A DNA stretch of 64,000 nucleotides from Actinoplanes sp. SE50/110 (GCF_900119315.1 NZ_LT827010.1:3567001-3631000), one strand, 5' to 3'. Positions 26,108-35,126 are shown, numbered from the stretch's first letter. Notes: generated by a model not told the origin, from the letters alone. A program made the numbers and translations.

Positions 26108-26794
26108 TCACGTGGGCGTCATCTTCCTGTCAGGGGTGAAGACGAGGTCGTTGAGGGACCGTACGCGGGGGACCCCGGACCCGGCCCGGGTCCCGTCCCG
26201 GTCCAGCAGGATCGCGGACAGGCCCGCCGCTCGGGCTCCGAAGACGTCCTTCTCCAGGGAGTCGCCGACCATCACGACGTCGACGGGCTCGACCCCCAAG
26301 TGGTTGACCGTATGGCGGAATGCGCCGGGGTCCGGCTTGCCGGCGGGCAGGGTGGAGGAGGCCACCAGCAGGTCGATCTCGGACAGCAGGGAAAGGCGTT
26401 CGAGCTTGTGGTGCTGCTGGCTATGTTCACCGTTGGTCAGCACGGCGACCCGCAGGCCGGACTCCCGTGCTCGGCGGAGCGTGGGCACCGCGTCGTCGAA
26501 AACGGTCCAGGCGGCTTCGTAGTGCCGCAGGTAGGTGGCGAAGAGCCGATCCGCTGCGGTGTCGGTGAGGGCGGTGCCGAGGAAGTCACGGACCCGTTCT
26601 CGCCGCTGCTGCGCGAAGGAGAGCTCCCGTCGCTGGTAGCGGGAGTAGTGCCGGGCCGAGATCCGCGCCCACCGCTGGTCGGCTCCCGGCCCGGTGAGCT
26701 CCAGCTCCGCGGCCCAAGCGAGCACGGCATCGCGGGACGCGGTCGTCTCGTCGATCAACGTGTCGTCGAGGTCGAACAGCACGGCAGCCGGCAC
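26108..26794 (-). CDS. HAD-superfamily hydrolase
   Basis: A soluble phosphatase-like protein of 228 residues. Motif I is LFDLDDTLIDE (nucleophile and acid/base Asp), motif II is VAVLTNGE, motif III is the lysine in LPAGKPDPGAF, and motif IV is VMVGDSLEKDVFGA. A helical cap of ~90 residues after motif I places it with subfamily I, like YjjG or phosphoglycolate phosphatases. Substrate unknown; nucleotide or sugar phosphates are usual. Start GTG 26794 gives the standard family N-terminus. The long frame upstream is antisense to the next gene. Confidence 0.9.
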   Translation of the reverse strand: MPAAVLFDLDDTLIDETTASRDAVLAWAAELELTGPGADQRWARISARHYSRYQRRELSFAQQRRERVRDFLGTALTDTAADRLFATYLRHYEAAWTVFDDAVPTLRRARESGLRVAVLTNGEHSQQHHKLERLSLLSEIDLLVASSTLPAGKPDPGAFRHTVNHLGVEPVDVVMVGDSLEKDVFGARAAGLSAILLDRDGTRAGSGVPRVRSLNDLVFTPDRKMTPT

Positions 26795-26848
26795 AGGTGA
26801 ATCCTGGCACGGTTGGTGCTCGCCGCAAGCGTAGGTGAGAATGCGGTC

Positions 26849-27349
26849 ATGCCGCCTGAGGACATCCGTCCGTTGTTCACCGCGCCGAGTGCGGCCAGGG
26901 TTCGTCCCGCGCTGGCTCTCCACCTGACCGGTCATCGGCCGGGCCTCATCCTGGACGCGGACACCATCGGATTGCTCCGCGACGGGCTCGGCTACTTTGA
27001 CATGGAAATCCGCTGGATGGCGCATCTCGACGACGCGGACACGGTGCGGATGTGGCGGTCGTGGACCGGCTTCCAGGTCTATGAGGCGCAGGTCCGCGTC
27101 CGGGGCTCCGGCGAGTCGGCGGTCTTCACCGACCTCAAGGTGGAGCAGCACCCGGACCGGTACAGCGGACGACTCCATGAGGAACCCGCACTCTTCGAGC
27201 GCATCCTGATCTCGTCGGTCAACCATCTCCGGCATTTCCGAGCGGGTCACACGCCTTACGGGCCCTCGCCCTCGGCGGGGCCGCTGCCGGATCCGTGGCC
27301 CGACGAAACGCTGACGCAGAACGCAGGGATGGCCGACCACCGTGGCTGA
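26849..27349 (+). CDS. Conserved-looking hypothetical protein (166 aa)
   Basis: A soluble protein with a mixed alpha/beta pattern (RPALALHLTGHRPGLILDAD, YFDMEIRWMAHLDDADTVRM, FTDLKVEQHPDRYSGRL). No signal peptide, membrane segment or recognisable catalytic motif. Codon use is as in neighbours, which supports a real gene. It is divergent from the HAD hydrolase with 54 bp between the starts. The C-terminal ~30 residues (GPSPSAGPLPDPWPDE) are Pro-rich and probably disordered. I do not recognise the family. Confidence 0.6.
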   Translation: MPPEDIRPLFTAPSAARVRPALALHLTGHRPGLILDADTIGLLRDGLGYFDMEIRWMAHLDDADTVRMWRSWTGFQVYEAQVRVRGSGESAVFTDLKVEQHPDRYSGRLHEEPALFERILISSVNHLRHFRAGHTPYGPSPSAGPLPDPWPDETLTQNAGMADHRG

Positions 27350-27647
27350 GCCTGCCGGTCCGCGGCGGGCGGCCTGACGCAGCGCGGTGCAGGCCGTGGG
27401 GGCGGGGCCGGTTTCGCGGTGGGTGCGGACGGCTCGGGCGAGGTCGGCGGCCGGGGCGGTGCGGAGGTGTCCGCGGGCCGGGCCGGGGCGGCCGCGGCGG
27501 CCTCGCGCGCGGCGAGGGGCGCTACTTCTTTCGATGTATGCCGTAGTCGGACCGCGTCCATCGACTGTCATCGTCGGGAGGATGTGGGCGGGCCGGTCGA
27601 TCCCTAGCGTTGTCGGCGTCGGAAGTGGACGCAGATGGGGAGGGATC
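27350..27647. other. Intergenic region without a recognised gene
   Basis: Very GC-rich, with G/C runs that keep several frames open on both strands, but the translations are low-complexity Ala/Pro/Arg/Gly and none has a ribosome-binding site or family motif. The promoter of the Tat-exported hydrolase at 27648 should lie in the 3' part. Confidence 0.5.
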
Positions 27648-28805
27648 GTGGGTATTTCGCGGCGAGGGCTGCTCGGGGCGACGCTGGCGGCAGGGATCAG
27701 CGTGCCGTTCGGGGGTGTGGCGAACGCGGCGGTGAGTTCCGGGCCGCCGCGGCTGCGGTTGCCGCGGCCGACCGGGCCGCTGCCGGTGGGGACGACGCGG
27801 CTGCATCTCGTGGACCGGTCGCGGACCCATCAGGGGCGGCCGCGCGAGCTGATGGCCAACATCTGGTATCCGGCCGAGGGCAGCCGGCCCGGGCCGGTGG
27901 AGACGTGGCTGGACGCCGAGCCGATGCGGCTGCTGCTCGCGTCGGCCGATTTCGACCGGGACGCGGTGCTCGCGCCGTTCACGTCGGGACGACTGGGTGC
28001 TCCGGTACGGCGTACACCGCAGGGTTTTCCGGTCGTGGTGTATTCGCATGGCGCCCACGATCACCGCTCGGAGACGACGATCATCGCGCAGGAGCTGGTG
28101 AGCCACGGTTTCGTGGTGGCGACCGTCGATCACACCTTCGACGCGTACACCGAGTTCCCGGATGGCCGCGTCCTGGAACCGGTGGAGGATCCGCTGATGC
28201 TGCCGCTGGACTTCGCCCGGGACGCCGGGTTCGTCATCGATCAGCTCGAGGTGGTCGCGCGCGGCGGGAATCCGGATGTGGACGGCCGCCCGCTGCCGGA
28301 CGGGCTGGGCCGGGCGATCGACGTGCGGCGGATCGGCATGTACGGGCACTCCAAGGGTGGCACCGCGACCGCGCTGCTGATGGCCGCCGACCGGCGGGTG
28401 CGGGCCGGGCTGATCCTGGACGGGCCGATGGAGTCCGATCCGATGCCGTCGACCGATCTGGATCGGCCGGTGCTGCTGATGAGCGCCTTCTTCAACCGGG
28501 CGGACCATCCGGCGGTGGCCGCGTTCTGGTCGCATCTGCGCGGGTGGCGGCTCACCATCCGGGCGGACGGGGCGGCGCATCCGTCGTACACCGATTATCA
28601 GACCCTGTACGCCCAGGTGGCCCCGATCGTGGGGTTGAGCGACGAGATGCTGCAGGGGGAGATCGGCACCCTGGATCCGGGCCGGGCGGTGCGGATCCAG
28701 CAGGCGTATCCGCTGGCCTTCTTCGACCAGCATCTGCGCGGGCGGCACAGCCGGCTGCTGGACGGGCCGAGCCGGGCGTTCCCCGAGGTCAGGTTCCTGC
28801 CTTAG
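27648..28805 (+). CDS. Tat-exported alpha/beta hydrolase (PAF acetylhydrolase-like)
   Basis: An exported esterase/lipase of 385 residues. The N-terminus ISRRGLLGATLAAGISVPFG is a twin-arginine signal ending about ANA. The alpha/beta hydrolase core has the oxyanion strand VVVYSHGAHDHRSET, the nucleophile elbow GMYGHSKGG and a C-terminal histidine region (GAAHPSYTDYQ). The pattern HGFVVATVDHTFDAYTEFPD resembles platelet-activating-factor acetylhydrolase family proteins, which cleave short or oxidised acyl chains from phospholipids. GTG 27648 follows a GGGAGG site and yields the intact signal. Substrate specificity inferred only from the family. Confidence 0.88.
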   Translation: MGISRRGLLGATLAAGISVPFGGVANAAVSSGPPRLRLPRPTGPLPVGTTRLHLVDRSRTHQGRPRELMANIWYPAEGSRPGPVETWLDAEPMRLLLASADFDRDAVLAPFTSGRLGAPVRRTPQGFPVVVYSHGAHDHRSETTIIAQELVSHGFVVATVDHTFDAYTEFPDGRVLEPVEDPLMLPLDFARDAGFVIDQLEVVARGGNPDVDGRPLPDGLGRAIDVRRIGMYGHSKGGTATALLMAADRRVRAGLILDGPMESDPMPSTDLDRPVLLMSAFFNRADHPAVAAFWSHLRGWRLTIRADGAAHPSYTDYQTLYAQVAPIVGLSDEMLQGEIGTLDPGRAVRIQQAYPLAFFDQHLRGRHSRLLDGPSRAFPEVRFLP

Positions 28806-28814
28806 GGCCGGGGC

Positions 28815-28985
28815 ATGCCGCGCGGCACCACCTCACTCGGCTGGGGGCCGCAGGGTCTCGGCCTCGGCTACCCGGCCGGGGCCGCGATCCTCACCTCGCT
28901 GCTGATCACCGTGGTGCTGGCGGTGCTGGCCGGATTCATGGCCTGGGCGGCGGTCCGCAACCGCCCGCGAGCCGTCGCCGTCTGA
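28815..28985 (+). CDS. Small single-pass membrane protein (56 aa)
   Basis: An uninterrupted frame from ATG 28815 to TGA 28983-28985 with one clear transmembrane helix (AILTSLLITVVLAVLAGFMA), a glycine-rich N-terminus (SLGWGPQGLGLGYPAG) and a basic C-terminus (VRNRPRAVAV), which predicts N-out, C-in topology. It starts 9 bp after the hydrolase stop and ends 20 bp before pdxY, which suggests an operon. Family unknown. The ribosome-binding site is weak. Confidence 0.55.
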   Translation: MPRGTTSLGWGPQGLGLGYPAGAAILTSLLITVVLAVLAGFMAWAAVRNRPRAVAV

Positions 28986-29005
28986 CGGACTTTAGGCTGG
29001 CGGTC

Positions 29006-29857
29006 ATGAAAGTTCTGTCCATCCAGTCGGTGGTCGCGCACGGTCACGTCGGCAACTCCGCGGCCGTGTTCCCGCTGCAGCGCATCGGTGTCGAGGTCGT
29101 TCCGATCCCGACCGTCAACTTCTCCAACCACACCGGGTACGGGGCGTGGCGCGGGCCGCTGCTGCCGCCCGCCGACGTCGCCGAGATCATTCTCGGGGTC
29201 GCGGAGCGCGGGGTGTTCCCGCAGATCGACGCGGTGCTGTCCGGGTATCAGGGCGGCGCCGGGATCGCCGACGTGATCATCGACGCGGTGCGCCGGGTCA
29301 AGGCGGCGAACCCGAACGCGGTGTACGCGTGTGACCCGGTGATGGGCAACGCCAAGTCCGGCTGCTTCGTCGCGCCGGAGATCCCGGTGCTGCTGCGCGA
29401 CCGGGTGGTGCCGGTCGCCGACATCATCACGCCGAACCAGTTCGAGCTGGGCTTCCTGACCGGCACCGAGCCGGCCGACATCGACTCGACCCTGGCCTCG
29501 GCCGACCTGGCCCGGGCCATGGGTCCGTCGACCGTGCTGGTCACCAGCGTGGAGCGGCCGGACCGGGAGCCGGGGACGATCGAGATGCTGGTCGTCGCCG
29601 ACGCCGGAGCATGGCTGGTGAGCACGCCGCACCTGCCGTTCAAGGCGAACGGCTCCGGGGACGTGACGGCCGCCCTGTTCACCGCGCACTACGTGGCCAC
29701 GGGCGAGGCGGCGACGGCTCTCGAACGTACCGTGTCCAGCGTCTTCGATCTTTTGAAGACGACGTTCGAGTCGGGGGAGCGCGAACTGCAGCTGATCCAG
29801 GCGCAGGAGTTCTATGCCGCGCCGCGCCTGCAGTTCCGCGCTCAGCGGGTGCGCTGA
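29006..29857 (+). CDS. pdxY: Pyridoxal kinase
   Basis: A 283-residue ribokinase-fold enzyme that phosphorylates pyridoxal (B6 salvage) to PLP. Motifs: SIQSVVAHGHVGNSAAVFPL at the N-terminus, binding the vitamin; the YACDPVMGN strand; ITPNQFELGFLTG; and the anion-hole/catalytic FKANGSGDVTAALFTAHY with the catalytic Asp. This matches PdxY/PdxK of the usual length (~285). The start ATG 29006 gives the standard MKVLSIQS N-terminus. Its 3' end overlaps the convergent dedA-type gene by 16 bases. Confidence 0.95.
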   Translation: MKVLSIQSVVAHGHVGNSAAVFPLQRIGVEVVPIPTVNFSNHTGYGAWRGPLLPPADVAEIILGVAERGVFPQIDAVLSGYQGGAGIADVIIDAVRRVKAANPNAVYACDPVMGNAKSGCFVAPEIPVLLRDRVVPVADIITPNQFELGFLTGTEPADIDSTLASADLARAMGPSTVLVTSVERPDREPGTIEMLVVADAGAWLVSTPHLPFKANGSGDVTAALFTAHYVATGEAATALERTVSSVFDLLKTTFESGERELQLIQAQEFYAAPRLQFRAQRVR

Positions 29858-30480
29858 GCCCGGGCGCGGCGCCGGCCGCGCAGCAGTTCGATGCCGATCG
29901 GGACGACCGACAGGGCCACGATGCCGACCAGGATGAATTCGATGTTCGACTTCACGAAGGCGATCTGGCCGAGGAAATAGCCGAGAATCGTGACACCGCA
30001 GCCCCACGCGGTGCCGCCGATCACGTTGTAGCTCAGGAACGTGCGGTAAGGCATGTGGCTGGCGCCGGCCACGATCGGGGTGAAGGTCCGGACGATCGGC
30101 ACGAACCGGGCCAGAATGATCGACCGGGCGCCGTACTTGGCGAAGAAGTCCCGCGCCCGGCCGAGATTCTCCTGCTTGAACAGCCGTGAATCGGGCCGGC
30201 GGAACAGGGCCGGCCCGAAACGCCGCCCGAACAGATAGCCGAACTGGTCGCCGGCGACCGCCGCGACCGACACCAGCAGGCACATCAGCCACAGCGGCTG
30301 GTGCAGATAGGTGCCGCCGGCGATCAGCAGACCCGCGGTGAACAGCAGCGAGTCACCGGGCAGGAAGAAGCCGATCAGCAGTCCTGACTCGGCGAACACG
30401 ATGGCGAGGATCCCGACCAGTCCGAATGTCGAGATCAGCCATTCCGGCGCGAGAAACGAAGGGCCCAGCGCTGCGGTCAT
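29842..30480 (-). CDS. DedA-family membrane protein (SNARE-associated/VTT domain)
   Basis: A 212-residue polytopic membrane protein. It has the DedA signature AESGLLIGFFLPGDSLLFTA in the first re-entrant region, and later ILARFVPIVRTFTPIVAGAS with the conserved arginines, then YNVIGGTAWG. DedA proteins act as scramblases or flippases (undecaprenyl phosphate or phosphatidylethanolamine in known members) and support envelope integrity and pH tolerance. Divergent from the MprF-like membrane protein gene at 30661 across 180 bp, both lipid-related. Confidence 0.92.
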   Translation of the reverse strand: MTAALGPSFLAPEWLISTFGLVGILAIVFAESGLLIGFFLPGDSLLFTAGLLIAGGTYLHQPLWLMCLLVSVAAVAGDQFGYLFGRRFGPALFRRPDSRLFKQENLGRARDFFAKYGARSIILARFVPIVRTFTPIVAGASHMPYRTFLSYNVIGGTAWGCGVTILGYFLGQIAFVKSNIEFILVGIVALSVVPIGIELLRGRRRARAQRTR

Positions 30481-30563
30481 CGGATGTGGTTCCCTCCGTC
30501 GAGTTCCGGCCTGACCTACCCCGCCTCGGTCCCGGTAAACCTACGGCATGTAGGAGCCGGAAT

Positions 30564-30585
30564 TCTTAGCCGCCTCTTAGCCGCC
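30564..30585. promoter_or_regulatory. Exact 11-bp tandem direct repeat in the promoter of the MprF-like gene
   Basis: TCTTAGCCGCC occurs twice head to tail (30564-30574 and 30575-30585), about 75 bp before the ATG at 30661. Direct repeats with 11-bp phase are the usual binding sites of OmpR/PhoB-family response regulators. The core CTCTTAG resembles the CTCTCAT/ATGAGAG boxes at 47943-47990. Confidence 0.5.
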
Positions 30586-30660
30586 CCCGAGCACTTCCCT
30601 TACCCTCGCCGCCGATCCTCGAAGACGTCCCGCCGCGACGATCCGCACCGCAGAGGATCA

Positions 30661-31734
30661 ATGACAACCACCGATTCTGTACGCGACCAGCCGCCCCGGA
30701 CGGCCCCCGCGAACCGCCGTGGCGGCTGGTGGAAACTCCCCGTCCTGGCCCTGGCCGGCTGCCTCGCCGTCCACGAGCTGCAGGGGCACCTGCCCGGGGT
30801 GGCCGCCACCTGGACCGCGCTGCGACAGACCAGGGCGGGCTGGCTGACCGCCGCCGTGCTGCTGCAGGTGATCTCCACCGTCGCGTTCGCCGAGGAGGAG
30901 CGGCGGCTGCTGGGCGCCTTCGGCGTGCCGATCGCGGCCCGCACCTCGGTGGCGGTCACCCTGGTGCGCTCGGCGATGGCGACCTCGCTGCCCGGTGGGT
31001 CCGCGGTCGCCGCGGCCTACGGTTTCCGGCAGTTCCGGGCGCGCGGCGCCAGCCGCCCGATCGCGGCCACGGTCACCGCGCTCTGCGGCGCGGCCTCGGT
31101 CACCGGGCTGGCCGTGCTCTACGCCGGTGATGCGCTGGTGCAGGCCGGCGACCCCCGGGTGATCGCGATCATGGTGGCGGCGGTGACCGGGCTGGCGCTC
31201 GGCGTGCGCACGCTGCGACGCCACCCGCCGCCGGCCGGCGAGCCGGCCACGGCTCTGGCGCGGGTGCGGCGCGGCGTGCACGAGACGCTGGTGGCGAGCG
31301 CCGCTGTCCGCGTACCGCAATGGCTGGCGATCCTGGCCCTCGCGGTGCTGAACTGGCTCGCGGACCTGGTGTGCCTGATCGCGTGCCTGCACGCGCTGAA
31401 CCTGCGGGTGCCGATCGCGGTGCTCGGGACCGCCTATCTGGGGGCGCAGCTGGCCCGGCAGATCCCGGCGACACCCGGCGGCATCGGGGTGATCGAGGCG
31501 GCGCTGATCCTGGCCGTCACCACCGCGGGCGGCGCGGCGGCCGCGCCGGCCACCGCCGCGGTGCTGCTTTACCGCCTGCTCTCCTGCTGGCTGCAGTTGC
31601 CGCTGGGCGCGGCCTGCTGGGCGGTCCTGCGCACGCCGCCGTCACCGGCGGTCGAGCCACCGACGCCTGCCGACCTGCACGGGGGAGCGATTCTTCATGC
31701 CACCGGGACTGCTCGTCCCGGTGAGCGCCGGTGA
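30661..31734 (+). CDS. Lysylphosphatidylglycerol synthase-type transmembrane protein (PF03706)
   Basis: A 357-residue membrane protein with about eight hydrophobic segments, equivalent to the flippase half of MprF without the transferase domain. Diagnostic features are SLPGGSAVAAAYGFRQFRAR (the LPGGxG-like motif) and ARQIPATPGGIGVIEAALIL (PGGIGxxE), both conserved in PF03706/UPF0104 proteins. Members move lipids (aminoacyl-PG, polyprenyl or glycolipids) across the membrane. The ATG at 30661 is clear of the upstream repeats. The 11-bp direct repeats suggest two-component control. Confidence 0.88.
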   Translation: MTTTDSVRDQPPRTAPANRRGGWWKLPVLALAGCLAVHELQGHLPGVAATWTALRQTRAGWLTAAVLLQVISTVAFAEEERRLLGAFGVPIAARTSVAVTLVRSAMATSLPGGSAVAAAYGFRQFRARGASRPIAATVTALCGAASVTGLAVLYAGDALVQAGDPRVIAIMVAAVTGLALGVRTLRRHPPPAGEPATALARVRRGVHETLVASAAVRVPQWLAILALAVLNWLADLVCLIACLHALNLRVPIAVLGTAYLGAQLARQIPATPGGIGVIEAALILAVTTAGGAAAAPATAAVLLYRLLSCWLQLPLGAACWAVLRTPPSPAVEPPTPADLHGGAILHATGTARPGERR

Positions 31735-31844
31735 CGGCGAGGCGGTCGTGGGCTTCGGCGCACTTCACCGCGGGAGCCTGACACCGCTGCTCGCGCAGGG
31801 GTGGCGCGGGGCCCGTTGGGACGGGTGCGGCAGGATGACCGTCC

Positions 31845-32912
31845 ATGGCAGTGCTGCGGGTCCGGGGTTTCGGGCTTCCTGACGGGGAGCCGATCGATCT
31901 CTATGCCGACGGGGACCGGTGGACCACGGATCCGGTGCGGGGTGCCGAGTCGGTGGCCGAGGGGTGGGTGCTGCCCGGACTGGTCGATGCGCACACCCAT
32001 CCCGGCGCCGAGGAGCCCGGGCGGCCGCTCGACGACGACATCCTGCGGCGGGATCTGCGGGCCCACCTGGACGCCGGGGTCACGCTGATCCGGGCGCCCG
32101 GGCTGGCCGGGGATCCGCCGGACTGGTTCGGGGCGGCGGACGACAGCCCGCGCGCCCAGCATGCCGGACCGTGGATCGCCCAGCAGGGCCAGTTCATGGA
32201 CGGCTGGGGCCGCCGCCCCGATCATGCCGACCTGCCGGCCGTCGCGGCCGCGCAGGCCGCCCGCACCGGCTGGGCCAAGCTGGTGATCGACTGGAAGCCG
32301 GCCGACCCGGTCCTGCCGGTCGGCGTGCTGCGCGAGGCGGTGGCCCGGGTGCACGCGGTGGGTGGGCGGCTCGCGGTGCACACCCAGCAGGCGGCGGGCG
32401 GGGTGGTCGCGGTCGAGGCCGGGGTGGATTCGATCGAGCACGGCATGGGCCTCGACCCGGACCTGCTGCCGCTGATGGCCGAGCGGGGCATCGCGCTCAC
32501 CCCGACGCTGGCCGCGATCACCGGGTCGCTGACCCAGATTCTCGCCGACCCCGAGCGCGCGGCCCGCAGCTGGTACGTGCCGGGGGCCGGCGCCCACGCC
32601 GGGCTCACCGCCGCGGCGGTCGAAGCCGGGGTCACCGTGCTGGCCGGCACCGACACGCGACCGCACGGCGGGATCGTCCGGGAGATCCGTGCGCTGGTCG
32701 CGGCCGGGGTGTCGCCGCACCGGGCGATCGCCGCCGCCTCCTGGACGGCCCGCTCGTTCCTGGGTCTGCCCGGTCTGGTGGACGGGGCGCCGGCGGATGC
32801 CGTGGTGTTCGACGGGGATCCGCGGGCCGATCTGGGCCGGCTCGACAAGCCGCTCGCGGTGATCGTCCGCGGCAAGCGGGTCCCCACGCGACCCTGGGTG
32901 CCTGTCCCGTAG
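31845..32912 (+). CDS. Metal-dependent amidohydrolase
   Basis: A 355-residue TIM-barrel hydrolase. The metal-binding HxH is in VLPGLVDAHTHPG. The bridging lysine is in WAKLVIDWKP, further ligands are LAVHTQQ and SIEHGMGLD, and the catalytic aspartate is in VLAGTDTRPHG. The small beta-sandwich domain is formed by both ends (MAVLRVRGFGLP and ADAVVFDGDP with AVIVRGKRV). This is the imidazolonepropionase/prolidase-like part of the family. The substrate is unknown. Transcribed alone after a 110-bp gap. Confidence 0.9.
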   Translation: MAVLRVRGFGLPDGEPIDLYADGDRWTTDPVRGAESVAEGWVLPGLVDAHTHPGAEEPGRPLDDDILRRDLRAHLDAGVTLIRAPGLAGDPPDWFGAADDSPRAQHAGPWIAQQGQFMDGWGRRPDHADLPAVAAAQAARTGWAKLVIDWKPADPVLPVGVLREAVARVHAVGGRLAVHTQQAAGGVVAVEAGVDSIEHGMGLDPDLLPLMAERGIALTPTLAAITGSLTQILADPERAARSWYVPGAGAHAGLTAAAVEAGVTVLAGTDTRPHGGIVREIRALVAAGVSPHRAIAAASWTARSFLGLPGLVDGAPADAVVFDGDPRADLGRLDKPLAVIVRGKRVPTRPWVPVP

Positions 32913-32971
32913 CCGGGTCCGGGCCGCGGAGCCGCCACGATCGACGGACAGCCGGCAATCCATAGCGGACA

Positions 32972-33778
32972 ATGGCGGACTACTCTTCGCCTATGACCGA
33001 TCCCCTCGACGTCGGGCGCCCGCACCCCGCTCGCGTCTACGACTTCCTGCTGGGCGGCAAGGACAACTTCGCGGCCGATCGCGCGGCCGCGGCCGAGGGA
33101 CTCAAAGTCAACCCCAACGTGGCCACCGCGCCCCTGCAGAACCGGGCGTTCGTGCAACGCACGGTGCGCTTCCTGGCCGGCGAAGCCGGCATCCGGCAGT
33201 TCCTCGACATCGGCACCGGACTACCCACCTCGCCCAACGTTCACGAGGTGGCCCAGGCGATCGACCCCACCGCGCGGATCGTCTACGTCGACAACGACCC
33301 CCTCGTGCTCACCCACGCCCGAGCCCTGCTGACCAGCGGGCCGCAGGGACACACGGCGTACGTCGACGCCGACTTCGCCGACACGGACCGGATCCTGTCC
33401 GCGGCGCGTGACCATCTCGACCTCGGCGAGCCGGTCGCCCTGCTGCTCTACGCCGTCCTGCACTTCTTCGACGACGAGCAGGACCCTTACACGACGGTCG
33501 CCCAGCTCATGGACGCGCTGCCCACCGGCAGCCACCTGGTGATCTCCCACATGACCGGCGACCACGATCCCGAAGCCTGGGCCCGGTTCGCCGAGGTGAT
33601 GCGCCGCCAGGGCGTGCACAGCCGGCAACGTTCACTCGACGAACTGGCCCGCTTCTTCGCCAAGCTCGAGACCGTCCCGCCCGGCGTGGTCCCGATCCTC
33701 CGCTGGCGGCCTGACGAGCAGACCACACTCACCGACGCCCAGGTCGCCCTCTACGGCGGTGTCGGCCGGAAACGCTGA
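32972..33778 (+). CDS. SAM-dependent methyltransferase (PF04672 family)
   Basis: A 268-residue protein of the actinobacterium-rich 'S-adenosyl methyltransferase' family. Signature: HPARVYDFLLGGKDNFAADR near the N-terminus, SAM-binding motif I QFLDIGTGLPTSPNVHEVAQ, then RIVYVDNDPLVLTHARALL (acidic residue for ribose) and LLLYAVLHFFDDEQDPY. These are abundant in Streptomyces and Actinoplanes; no substrate is established. The start may be ATG 32972 or ATG 32993. Confidence 0.9.
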   Translation: MADYSSPMTDPLDVGRPHPARVYDFLLGGKDNFAADRAAAAEGLKVNPNVATAPLQNRAFVQRTVRFLAGEAGIRQFLDIGTGLPTSPNVHEVAQAIDPTARIVYVDNDPLVLTHARALLTSGPQGHTAYVDADFADTDRILSAARDHLDLGEPVALLLYAVLHFFDDEQDPYTTVAQLMDALPTGSHLVISHMTGDHDPEAWARFAEVMRRQGVHSRQRSLDELARFFAKLETVPPGVVPILRWRPDEQTTLTDAQVALYGGVGRKR

Positions 33779-33911
33779 TCGACCCGACGGCACCTGCTGC
33801 CCCGCGTACTTCCTCGGCGGCGGGCGGTTCGCGGCAGACATCCCACGGTCGCCGGACCGGTTGACCGACGAGCCTGGAGTGCACACAGGATCGGCGCATA
33901 CGGTCGTCGGC

Positions 33912-34124
33912 ATGTGGTTCTCGGTGACGCGCCGGGTCCGGCACGCCGCCGGCCATCATCCGCTGGCGGCCGACACGGTCTTCGGGCTGATGCTGGCGTT
34001 GCCGGCGCTGGCCGCGGTGGTCCGCCACGGTGACCGCCCACTGCTGCCGGCGGCCGGGGCCGCGGTGCTCGGCAAGGTGCGCCCGCAGGTCCACTCCGGC
34101 GCGGAGCTACCGCGATCGCGGTAG
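33912..34124 (+). pseudogene. Possible remnant of a histidine-kinase membrane domain
   Basis: A 70-codon frame, RRVRHAAGHHPLAADTVFGL followed by MLALPALAAV, that resembles the first transmembrane helix of NarL-type sensor kinases (pattern RRHPLxxDxxLAxxLxLxAL). It stops after 70 residues without HisKA or ATPase domains, and none are found downstream. Probably a broken gene; a genuine small membrane protein is possible. Low confidence. Confidence 0.3.
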
Positions 34125-34186
34125 CCCCGTCGGGTCACGCCGCGGCCGGCGGTCAGCCCGGCGCGCCGATCCGTACGATCCACGCT

Positions 34187-34777
34187 GTGCAGAACGCCGC
34201 CGGGAAAGCCCGCTGGGATGAGGCCATGTCCGGGTGGCGGTCCGGCTTCATGCCGGCGCCCGAGCAACTGTGCCGTCAGCGGTCCCGCCTGCTGGCGCTG
34301 CGGGGACAGCGTCTGCGGGCCGGCGCGGTCACCTGGGATCCGGCCATGGACCGGTGGCAGCCGGCCGGTCCGGTGGTCCTCCGGTTCGATCGGGGCGACC
34401 GGCTGGAAATCGCCTGGCAGGGCTGGGACGACCTGTCGATCACGTGGAACACCGTCGACCTGACGACCCCGCCCGTCATCACCGGCCGGCCGCACGAGTG
34501 GCGTTCCTCCGTACCGCCCGCGCTGGCTGCCGTCGAGGGTCGGATCCTGACCGGCTGGGCGGTGACCGAAGACCCGTACTTTCCCGGCGGGACCGACCTC
34601 ACCGGCGAGCTGCCGATGGATGCGGTGGCGGGCTGGGTCATGCAGGGCCTGTTGATCCGGTTCGGTGGTTCCGACCTGCATGTCCACGCCGGCGCGGACA
34701 CGACTCTCGTGTCGGCGGGCTGCACGGAATCCACTACTCGGGTGGCCCATCACGGCCTTGTGCCGGACGCCGCGTAG
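34187..34777 (+). CDS. Hypothetical soluble protein (196 aa)
   Basis: A Trp-rich soluble protein (RWDEAMSGWRSG, VTWDPAMDRWQPAGP, LEIAWQGWDDLSITWNTVDL) with an alternating strand pattern that suggests a beta-rich fold. No signal peptide, no TM segment and no catalytic motif recognised. GTG 34187 opens the frame; ATG 34226 (MSGWRSGFMPAP) is an alternative. Transcribed alone. Confidence 0.6.
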   Translation: MQNAAGKARWDEAMSGWRSGFMPAPEQLCRQRSRLLALRGQRLRAGAVTWDPAMDRWQPAGPVVLRFDRGDRLEIAWQGWDDLSITWNTVDLTTPPVITGRPHEWRSSVPPALAAVEGRILTGWAVTEDPYFPGGTDLTGELPMDAVAGWVMQGLLIRFGGSDLHVHAGADTTLVSAGCTESTTRVAHHGLVPDAA

Positions 34778-35126
34778 AGGTGCGGAAAGGCCGGCGGCTT
34801 CGCTGGTCGGGTGGCGGCCCCGTCGGCGTGACGAAACCGTCGAATCCCCATGCGGAACTGGGGATCCCATTCTGTGGTGGACCGATTCCGCAGGCGAACG
34901 GGCCGTCGATCGCGCAGTGGAGCACATTGTCGCATCGGCGCCGCCGCGTTCACCGGGTCCCTCCACGGCCGGCCAGCGGCCGGCGCCTCCGCGGGAGAGT
35001 CGGCGCCGGTTCCGGAACCCGATGTGATGGTGAGATTGGTATGCACCGATCGCGGCGCCGGATCCGTACAGTTCGATGCCAAGGTGGCCGTCGACATCCC
35101 CCTCGCTGCGGCCCCTCCATGGAGGA
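34778..35126. other. Intergenic region upstream of the M28 peptidase
   Basis: No gene is supported. The region is somewhat less GC-rich, contains a short inverted repeat (ATCCCCA and TGGGGAT around 34845-34868), and ends in a GGAGGA ribosome-binding site. It should hold the peptidase promoter. Confidence 0.5.

Noticed and set aside
27256..27561. Pro/Ala-rich minus-strand frame of 101 codons
   Set aside because: Low-complexity translation caused by GC-rich DNA, no ribosome-binding site, and overlap with the 3' end of the plus-strand gene.
27635..29005. Long plus-strand frame leading into pyridoxal kinase
   Set aside because: It is the +1 shadow of the PAF-AH-like hydrolase; PdxY similarity starts only at MKVLSIQS (29006).
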